From Lingula anatina (Eukaryota > Brachiopoda > Lingulata > Lingulida > Lingulidae), in contig NW_019775745.1 of the NCBI RefSeq assembly GCF_001039355.2, positions 195,195 through 227,989 on the forward strand: 32,795 nucleotides of DNA, read 5' to 3'. The notes under the pieces were generated by a model. It worked only from the letters and a program-made list of their open reading frames with translations, was not told where the DNA came from and did not search any database. Made by a program: the position numbers and the translations under genes. Shown in pieces: positions 1-9,900 of this stretch (position 1 is the stretch's first letter; the number at the start of each line of letters is the position of its first letter).

Positions 1-66
<66 letters not shown>
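1..66. repeat. (TA)n microsatellite
   Basis: The window opens in a TA dinucleotide run of about 58 bases with a short degenerate tail to 66. The true length of the tract lies partly outside the window. Confidence 0.95.
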
Positions 67-795
67 GCCACTCCAAAAGTACTAAAACAATTTTATACTG
101 GGTCTAACATGAATATTTCCAGCTCTGCTCTTTTCCATTTTTTACATGGATGAGATACATAAGCAATCCCAATAGCGATTTGATGGCGATTCTGACTCTT
201 TTACAAGAGATATGATAAATAATGCTCTTTAATCCAGAAAAGAAATACATATAAATACATTAGCAGTGTGTTATAACTCTTAAGGAGTGTATTTCACATT
301 CTTTTAGTGAACTAATACCATTACAGAAACCAATAACTGACGCTCTGATCAGTTTGATCATGCAAAGAACTTGAACTAGCAGAACTTGAGATATAAAGCT
401 GATGAACAGGGAGATTAACATTTTCTTATGCAAGTTATTTGAATGTTCCACCTTTTTAAACATTTATTAGAAACGGGAAAGAATGTCACAATTCTGGATC
501 TTTGTGTTAAACATGTACACTATTTGAGCTTATCAGACAAAGCCAGTCTTAATGTGTTTCCACAGTACTGTCTTCTTGTGTTGCTTTTGCCTTGCATCTT
601 AACATATATTATTGAGGCAGTGACAGACTATAAGTAATCCCACATCACTATTCAACTGTGTCAAATCTTCCACACATCTCAAAGCTACACCGAATCCCAA
701 ACTTTTTTTGACAACTCCCACATTATGCTGTTTCAATCTCTTATATAAAGTCACTGCAGCATTCACTGGAGGTTAAAAGTACATTCCAAGTATGT
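67..795. other. 3' flank / 3' UTR of the DLD-like gene
   Basis: No coding signal is visible on either strand; the two 64-67-codon frames here are chance frames in AT-rich DNA. On the minus strand an AATAAA hexamer (plus-strand 463-468) lies about 330 bases after the DLD stop codon and is a plausible polyadenylation signal, so much of this stretch may be 3' UTR. Confidence 0.45.
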
Positions 796-2431
<1,636 letters not shown>

Positions 2432-3529
2432 CTGTGTCATAAAACGGTAAAATATTCCACTTATCGTGTTATCGCCGAGTGCACAGCGACGGCGACAGTG
2501 ATGACAGGCGCAGGTGACGGCTATATGTACAGACACATCTGTGTCTGTACATGCAAAATGAACGTAGTGTTGTCATCTTTATCCAGTGTTTTAGGTTTCC
2601 AACATGCAGATGAAAATAACTAGAAAACTTTCAGAACACTGTAATTGCGCTTAGGCCTGTCAGTGCTTCATAAATCAACAAAAAATATGCAGGGCAGAAT
2701 TTGAATTAGACTAATTTAATTGAGTTTTAAAAAATTCGATCAATAATCTATATCTGTTGCAACATTTTATAAAATGGGATGCAAAGACAAAGTTTTGACA
2801 ATACCACAATAACGCCAATGCCACACAAAATTTATCATTCAGCGTTAGCAATGTGTGGCAAATCATACTCCACAAAACTTAAGGAAATTAAATTATTTCC
2901 CTAAGGAAGTCTAGCACTGACACAAAACACTTCAGTGCATATATAAATATAATTTGTGTCGTTGGTCAACTGCTCACTTGTATATCTTAAAATTTACTTG
3001 CAGTCTTTTCAATACTTCATTATTAAAAAATGTTACTGAAATTTTACTTTATTTTATGTGATACTGTACTTCGTTCTTGGGGTTAGGCATGGTAGTAATG
3101 AAAGCAGGTTTTTTTTCCTGCTGATGTTACCACATCTTCTATTTTATCACACAATGAAATGGTGATTTTGATTTATGTTCAGATATTTATCCAAGCAGGT
3201 TGTGGTCATCCAATAATAATGACAGCAGCTGCAGTAATTGCAGCAAATTATTATCCATTATGGGTAAAATATCATATGCAGCACAAATGCACAGTTCTGC
3301 TGCCTTTTGGAAAGATATTGAAACAAAATGTTAGGAAAGAAATCTGCTTCCTGACATCCTTTATGTTTGAGATTTAATGTTTCTGTTGATGCTGTTGCCA
3401 GTTCCTTATATTCTAATCTTTGGTCTTTGTTTTTTGTCAGCAAACTTCACTTCACAATAGAAAGGAGATAATTTTTCAGTCTGTCTCTTCAATATATCAA
3501 AAACAAAGGTGTATATTTCACGTCTGGCC
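2432..3529. other. Interval between DLD-like exon and Derlin-1 stop
   Basis: I searched both strands for the missing DLD exons and found none. The segment holds a 28-bp palindrome (2525-2552) in a locally GC-richer patch near 2465-2560. A minus-strand AATAAA (plus 3048-3053) lies about 480 bases after the Derlin-1 stop and is a candidate poly(A) signal, so the right part is probably Derlin-1 3' UTR. Confidence 0.5.
2525..2552. repeat. Near-perfect palindrome
   Basis: Two 13-base arms (ATGTACAGACACA and its complement) are separated by only TC. This gives a 28-bp hairpin or cruciform-capable site. No function can be assigned. Confidence 0.85.
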
Positions 3530-5582
3530 TCAGTTTCCCCCTAATTGCTGACCTCTCCCCCAGGGGCGACCCCCTCCTGCTCCGCCATCATCTCTCCGCC
3601 GACTTTCTGGGGCCATTCCAAATCCTGCCACACCCCCTCTGCGGTTAGGAAACCATTTATAGCTGAAAAACAAACATAGACTTAATGAAGATTTATAAAG
3701 GGTTTTAAGAAGGAATGCTTACAACAGTACACAAAAATGTATCTGTATGATGATGCATGCTTCTACAAAAATAAATAAATAAATATATAAATAAAAAAAT
3801 AAACAAATAAGAAGTTATAATAAGCGATGACTGTAAGACATGGATGGTGGATTTGTACATTAATATTGAACTGGGCTTACAGTACGGCAAATGCTTTCAT
3901 GTGTAACACTTACAATATTTCTGGTGTGCTTAAAAATCTTCTGCCACCAAAGTCTTGTGGATATTTGAACATCAGGAAGAAGTACAGGTGGCCCACTATG
4001 ATGCCTATGATGTCCTGAACACCTCTGGAAAGAGAAAACTAAGTTATGAACTCAAAAATATCAAACTCGACAATAAAAACATTGAAACTGGATGGTTATA
4101 AAATCTAAGCTTTTTTTCCAATTAAACATGTAAATATCAAAACATTTGGAGAGTCAGTCAATGCAGAGAAAAGATTTTCACTGCATTTATCATTGCAGTT
4201 GATTTTATAAGTGTTAAGGAAATAAATGTCTTTTGATTTGAACAATAGTAGGGGATTGAGGCTGTCTTCTGGGTCTCCTGGAAGACGGTCGGATGTTTCA
4301 AGTTTATATTGATAGGCATCTAATTTTGTCTGTCAGAAGATGGTCAAAAATGGAAGATGGATCAACAAAGATAATTTGAAAGACTGTCAGAAAATATCCC
4401 TGGATCCACCCAGAATGGTCACCATCAAGTGGAGAAATAAGACATTTTTCGATCACTCAGCACCACTTACCCTCCACGAATTATCATGTTAAATGCCAGT
4501 AGCACCCACGGCAAGTACATAGCCTAAAACGAAAAATACACACATATCAATTAACTTTATTCAGATGAAAGTAAAACAAAAGTTTTATGTGTTTGCTATA
4601 AAAAAGTGGTGTTTTGTATGGAAATATTTCCTTGCTAACTGGTTACTGTTCATTTGTTGCCATTTTTTTCAAACTGGACTCAGCTTATTAACATAAAATA
4701 AGAGTAATATTTTTACCTCATATGGATGAAAGACAAGACATGAAAGAGCTAGAATAACAGAACCCATCATACCTTGAATTGTGTCCCAAACCAGAAGGAT
4801 ACAATCTGATCTCTGTTCAGTTGACACCAGATGTAGAGCACACTCATCACCATGGGGTCCATTAGTAACTGGAAAAATATTTTTTCATAATGATTTAAAA
4901 CGAGAAAGAATTGAAGTTTTTTTGTTATTTAGTATTATGATAGTAATTCTTTACTGAAATGAACAACTGACTTTTGAAAATGAATATTTCACAAAAACTA
5001 CTACAATAACTATTACTACTGCTACCTATTAAAATAATAATAAATAAATCCATTATAAATACTTACTGGTAATCCAATTATAAAACCAATCAGCTGTAGA
5101 GCAAAGTCAAGGAATGTATAACATAAAGATTCTAAACAAAATAATTTTAAACTGAATGAAGCAGTGTGAAAAATCACAGAATGCTGATAGTGAAAAAATA
5201 ACAATATTCACAGTTCAAGTGTGTGTGTGTGTGTATGTGTGTGTGGATGGGGGGGGGGGGGGTAAAACTTGTTAAAAAAAGAAGTCAAGTCAAAACAGTT
5301 GACTTTTATACTGAAAGGATACCACCAGGCACAGCCAGTTGAAAACTAACAGGAATAAATAATCTGCAGGTTTTCCATCAAATAGACCTGTAAATATAAA
5401 CAAATCATTGGTGAATTCAGTCATGAACAAGGCAATTATCACATTATAATACATTTCTTAACAAGCAAATGATTGTATATTGCAAATCATCAAGATTTTT
5501 TTATTAACTTTTCCTTAAAAGTTTGTGACTGACTTCGATGATTTTTTCACAACTCTGATAGTTGCAATGCATCAAATGTCTA

Positions 5583-5619
<37 letters not shown>

Positions 5620-6259
5620 CACCTGTTTCAAGTCTTGTGGAATAGGAATATAAGAAGTAGAGTAAAATGAGATATTCACCTGTTTCAAGTCTTGTGGAAT
5701 AGGAATATAAGAAGTAGAGTAAAATGAGATATTCACCTGTTTCAAGTCTTGTGGAATAGGAATATAAGAAGTAGAGTAAAATGAGATATTGGAATCCTGT
5801 GGCGGGTGAAAGAGGGAAGTAAAACAGTGCCGTCACTGGCCTCCAAATCTGAAATCAAATAATTGAAAGTATGCTATATTACGGGGAAGAAACATCATGC
5901 ATATATTTAAGTATCATTCTGACCATTGATAACTGAGTATAAAGAAGTAGTAATTTAATTCTATCAAAGTGAAGTAACAAATACCTTATCCTCACATTTG
6001 TGACATCCCAAATACTAAACAATTGCTTGGAAAATGAATGGGATATTTTGCCTGAAAATTACATAAACGAGGGAAATGGATATTTGGAATTGCTACTTAC
6101 GTGAAAATGATGAAATACGGCATAATAATCCAAGATCATCGTCATAGGCGAGAAAACACCGAATCTTCCCAGCAAAGGAAGAACAACTGAGCCAGTGAAC
6201 CAGTACCGAGTCATTTGGGGGATACCCCTATACCAGTCTCCTAAGTCATTTGACGCCAT
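3530..6259 (-). CDS. DERL1: Derlin-1, ER-associated degradation membrane protein
   Basis: Eight coding exons, in transcript order: 6101-6259 (ATG at 6257-6259), 5737-5848, 5323-5387, 5067-5093, 4773-4868, 4471-4523, 3914-4024, 3530-3662 (stop TGA 3530-3532). Phases fit throughout and give 251 aa, the same length as human DERL1. Derlins are inactive rhomboid-fold proteins of the ER membrane that bring in p97/VCP and help move misfolded proteins to the cytosol. Visible signatures: N-terminal GDWYRGIP and TRYWFTGSVVLPLLG; the WR motif in IWRPVTALFYFP; STRLETG; FDGKPADYLF; LNRDQIVSFWFGTQFK; a GxxxG (GIIVG) before HLYFFLMFKYP; and a C-terminal SHP box for p97 binding, WGRGQQLGG. There are no rhomboid catalytic Ser/His residues, as expected. 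Oddities: the end of exon 2 with its donor is present three times in frame, exon 4 is a 27-nt microexon, and intron 3 is U12-type. Exon 1 starts head-to-head with TBC1D31. Confidence 0.96.
3663..3913 (-). other. Derlin-1 intron 7
   Basis: A GTAAGT donor and a TTTTTCAG acceptor bound this AT-rich intron. It includes an AAAT-rich simple tract near 3768-3805. Nothing else is seen. Confidence 0.8.
4249..4413. mobile_element. hAT-like MITE family, copy 1
   Basis: This segment of about 165 bp in Derlin-1 intron 6 aligns along its length with 10908-11073 and 26350-26518. Its left end is degenerate (AGGGGATTGAG) and its right end reads CTGGATCCACCCAG. Flanks aatag (4244-4248) and aatgg (4414-4418) would be a 5-bp target duplication with one change. 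GTCTTC/GAAGAC motifs recur inside. Confidence 0.8.
5094..5322 (-). other. Derlin-1 intron 3, U12-type (minor spliceosome)
   Basis: The minus-strand donor is GTATCCTTT (5314-5322), a perfect match to the U12 5' splice-site consensus. The branch-site consensus TTCCTTGAC lies at 5106-5114, and the CTCTACAG acceptor follows 13 bases after the branch adenine, inside the normal U12 range. This choice also gives exon phases 0/0 and a protein that aligns without a gap. The more upstream TTTAG acceptor would break the frame with exon 3. A (TG)n tract and a 14-G run (5219-5262) lie inside the intron. Confidence 0.88.
5219..5262. repeat. (TG)n tract followed by 14 G
   Basis: An alternating TG tract at 5219-5245 with one interruption is followed by G14 at 5249-5262. 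Both are simple sequence inside the U12 intron of Derlin-1. Confidence 0.95.
5587..5618. repeat. (CA)n microsatellite next to the third exon-2 donor
   Basis: Sixteen CA units directly abut the distal copy of the Derlin-1 exon-2 repeat. In the transcript this reads as a UG run starting a few bases after the third candidate donor. Such UG runs near donors are known binding sites for splicing regulators of the CELF and TDP-43 type. Confidence 0.95.
5619..5789 (-). repeat. Three identical 57-bp tandem copies of the Derlin-1 exon-2 end
   Basis: Units at 5733-5789, 5676-5732 and 5619-5675 (transcript order) are identical. Each encodes the 19-residue segment YLILLYFLYSYSTRLETG plus one junction residue, and each carries its own donor: ACAG|GTGAAT, ACAG|GTGAAT and ACAG|GTGATG, with exon ends at 5737, 5680 and 5623. 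Because 57 is a multiple of 3, all three donors are in phase with exon 3. The first gives the family-standard 251 aa; the others would add 19 or 38 residues. Confidence 0.95.
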
Positions 6260-6973
6260 TATTTCTGGCTGTTTAGTTCACCAATGTCTCCGCTATTTCT
6301 TGCACTTATTTGGTTGTTACAATACCGCTACCTTGTCTGATGAATTCGCAAAATAAACGATGTAACACTGACTGATGACTTTCGATTAGCCTGACGTGTC
6401 TGAAGCCTCTTTTTCACACGACCTAGATATTAGATTTTCATAAAACAAGGATTAGACAATCATTTGTTGAATGAAATAATAATCAAAATTTTTCTTCAAG
6501 CTGTATTTAAAAAATTGAAAAACTAATCAATTACTATAATATTGCTACCTAAATCACAATTGTAACATTGGTTTCGATAGTTGTTGTGTTGCAGAAAACC
6601 TTTCCGGTTGGAAGTTTAGCTTTTCAGATTTCCCTGGAAAGCGCCATTTTGGAATATTTGTAAACAAGTCGGTTCAGAAACTTAGGTGAGAAGTAGCTTT
6701 CTTGAGGACCTGTTCCTGACGTTGTAATGCTATTAAAATAATCCATATGATCTTAAATGATAAAATATATTTCACTTAACATTGTGTATTTATTTTATTT
6801 TATTTATTAATTACTCTCTCTCTCCGTGTGTGTATGTGCTCGCGCGAACATGCATTATTTATGTACAGGACAACAATTAAATAACATAACTGCCGACAAG
6901 AGAATTTATAAATGAACTGCTAGTCAAAACTTCCTTTTTCAGCATGTAAATCAAGTGGTTGTTGGTCCTCAAC
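6260..6973. promoter_or_regulatory. Head-to-head promoter of DERL1 and TBC1D31
   Basis: Only 714 bases separate the two start codons. On the plus strand an ETS/GABP-type core TTCCGG lies at 6602-6607 and a YY1-type CGCCATTTTGG at 6642-6652; both are typical of TATA-less bidirectional promoters. A probable TBC1D31 5' UTR exon ends at CTTAG|GTGAGA (6685/6686). Its intron ends at CTTTTTCAG (acceptor at 6941-6942), so the coding exon would start at 6943. A second YY1-like CGCCATT overlaps the Derlin-1 start codon (6254-6260). Transcription start sites are inferred, not seen. Confidence 0.7.
6944..6949 (+). promoter_or_regulatory. Start-stop upstream ORF (ATGTAA) in TBC1D31 5' UTR
   Basis: If the intron ending at 6942 is spliced, the second exon begins CATGTAAATC. 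This puts an ATG followed at once by a TAA stop 24 bases before the main start. Minimal AUG-stop elements are known to hold initiating ribosomes and lower downstream translation. It depends on the inferred splice acceptor and on the transcript including this exon start. Confidence 0.5.
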
Positions 6974-9900
6974 ATGGCTCTGCAAACATTGGACCTGTGT
7001 AGGAAAGAGTCGGGGAAGATATGGCAGAGAAAACCTGTTCCTTCCACTGATGATGGGTGAGAGGAATGATACATAGATGGATAATTGGATAAATGAATAA
7101 ATTGAAAAAAAAAATGTCTTATGTTGGAGCCTAGTTTATGTATCTAAATAAATGAATGAAAAAAAATCAATAGATTTATATAAACTAGAAAGATGACATA
7201 TGATGCATTTTTAATTATAATAAAAGTTGGTTCAAAGTGCTAAATTCTGTTATAATCTGTCTTTTTCTGAAAACTTAGAAAAATACAATATATATGATCT
7301 GTATAGGCAGGGTTTTGGGCTACAGTATGCCATTGTATATGATATGATTTTCAAGGATCTGAAGATTCAAAATCCCCTTTCCCTTTCCTGTTCGCCCCCA
7401 TGCAGTGTCATGGTACACATCACTCACAGTGTGTCCAGTCCACTAGCTCTGCAGTCTAGAAACATACGCTTCCTCCATGTGGCCTTTGACACAACAGGAG
7501 ATCGCTTCGTGGCAGGAGATTACCAAGGAAACATGTTTGTCTTTGATCTCAGCAGAAACAGGTAACATGTAGGCAGAGCCCCTGTTTTACCAGGCATGTG
7601 ACAACTAAGTGATCAAAATTTTTCTTACTTTCACCCATTTCAAAGTTGGGTTTTGACAATATTTGATAGTGAATAATTCATATATCAATGTTTATGAAAT
7701 ATAATAAATTTTGCAGCCTTTTGTTACATATTTGTGAGAGTGGACCAGAAGCGTGATTGAATAACTTTATTTCTTGAATTGTAACATGTCTATAGTATTT
7801 TTATTTTTTCCTTGTGGTATGTTTTTGTAATAATTTTCTAATTTGCAAGAAAACATAATTGCTTTTTAGTAAGTTTTTATTATGGTAATAGAAAATGCCA
7901 CCATACTTTTATGTTCATTCAATACTTTGTTCAACTTTTTGGACTCCAAGTAAATTGTCTACTTTTCCCAGTGTTTAAATTGCGATGATCCTTAAAGCAA
8001 TCAAACCTCATATCAGTGTAAGCTTATTTTATCAATTATATATACATATATAGTAACAGTTAGAATGTTTTCAGAGTATTTTAATAAAAATATGTTTCTC
8101 CTCCAGGTACTCTCTGGTCCAGCGTACAGGGACTCCATGTTCCTCACTGGCTTTTACTTTAAAAAGAAGAACAGAGTTTCTGGTCGGGATGTCTGACTAT
8201 TCCCTGAAGTGTTATGATATAGGTATAAGCATTTTCTTTACATTCTTAGCAACAAATTAATCTTATTTGGACAGTTTGATAATTGTTACCTGTGAAAATA
8301 CACTCAAAGTCTTAAGTTTCTATTGATTGAAGTTTATCCACTGTATGGCAGGGTTAATGCTTAGTGTGAAAATTTTATTTTTTTAATGAAAATATTTTTC
8401 TCGTGATATTAAAATGATATACCATTATATTGTGTCACATATATAAACATTACCTATTGATAAACTGTGCCTAAAGTTGTTTAAGATCTGTGTTCACCGT
8501 GATTGGTGGGCCTCAGAAAACTACCGGTCTGAATCAAAGTTTACCAGTCCCAAGGTGAAATCTAAATAGTAAATTAATGGAAAATGCTCCAAAACAAGCA
8601 CCAAATTTTTCACATATCTGTTCAGGTTTATTTTAATGCCTTAGAAAACATGACATTGTGTCTTTTTCGCAGTTTGTGACTCTGATGCTCTATTTACTGG
8701 TCAGTAAGTGTAGACCATTGGCAATTGTTGCAAATTTATACATTTTCCCCCTTGTTGTAATCAGATACCAGAGAGCTTGTTCCCTGCATGAGTCTCCTAT
8801 ACACACCATATCTATTAGGCCACTACCAGTGGCAAATGTTGCTGACAAAGATATTGTTCTCCTTTGTTGTAATCAGATACCAAAGAGCTTGTAGCCTGGA
8901 TGAAGGGTCATGAGTCTCCCATACACACTATATCTATCCATGCCTCTGGACGTTACGCGCTGACCTCCTCCAACGACACCGCCCAGCTCTGGGACCTGGA
9001 CACTTTTCAGAGGAAGAGGAAGTTGAACATCAAGGAGAATGTTGGGATTGTTAAGGTGTGTGTTGTCGTGATCAAACAGATACTAGTTCATAAATGAAAA
9101 TTATCACACACTATCTTGTCAGATAGATCGCCCCCCCCCCCTCCCCCAACCCCCATCTCTATTCATGGGTGGCTGGTGCTGGCTGAAGTTGTGACATTTA
9201 TAAGAGGGTCCTGGCCGCTATACCACCTAGCAGCCAGTGAGAAACAACATCTACTCACATCAGTCTGGTGAAGGATATGTCCAGGTTGGTCATAAGCTAA
9301 TGATTTGAAAGATTTTTGGCTTGTGTTTGATAAGTTATTTATGATCCAACTACCAAGCTAATGAACATTTTTGCTCAGGTACTAGTTGTTAATTATAACC
9401 ATGGCAGTGAACACGACATCTCTTTTCTCTATGATGAAATAGTGGAGATATGATAACATATAGATTACCTACTTCTTGGCTTTGCCAGCCTGGTTATCCA
9501 TATTTATTACAAGACACCCTGCCCACAAATGATTGGTAGTAGAGAGAGTTAGGTCAATTATTGATACAGATATCAGTCTCAAAACTTACGTTATTTTGTT
9601 ATCAAAGACTGGAAGATATGTGTGCAGAATTTCTTTGAAACATTTTTCCCTTTATTTTTAATTTCTTATATTTGTTTGCAGGTGTTTTTCCTTCCACTGA
9701 GTAACACCATCATGACCTGCTTTAAGGATGACTCCATCTTTGCCTGGGAGGCCGACACCCTGAACTGCAAGTACCAGTTGCCTATTCCCCCTGGGAATGC
9801 TCCACACTATAAGGCCTTTGCTGCCACTAAGTAAGTACCAGCAATTATTCATAAATAAAACACTTTCCTTTTGGCAATGTTTTATTTTTTCAATATTTGC

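Noticed and set aside
3159-3377. Plus-strand frame with a hydrophobic Ala/Ile stretch
   Set aside because: No family resemblance, no splice context, and AT-rich composition; judged a chance frame in the Derlin-1 3' flank.
5067-5131. A longer 65-nt Derlin-1 exon 4 using the TTTAG acceptor near 5132
   Set aside because: It needs one leftover base from exon 3, but exon 3 ends in phase 0. The extra residues have no family counterpart, and the segment contains the U12 branch site. The 27-nt exon fits length and phase.
7227-7405. Upstream extension of TBC1D31 exon 2 (open frame from 7227)
   Set aside because: The CATGCAG acceptor at 7405 joins exon 1 in phase and matches the family. The upstream residues have no homologous sequence and follow a strong exon 1 start.
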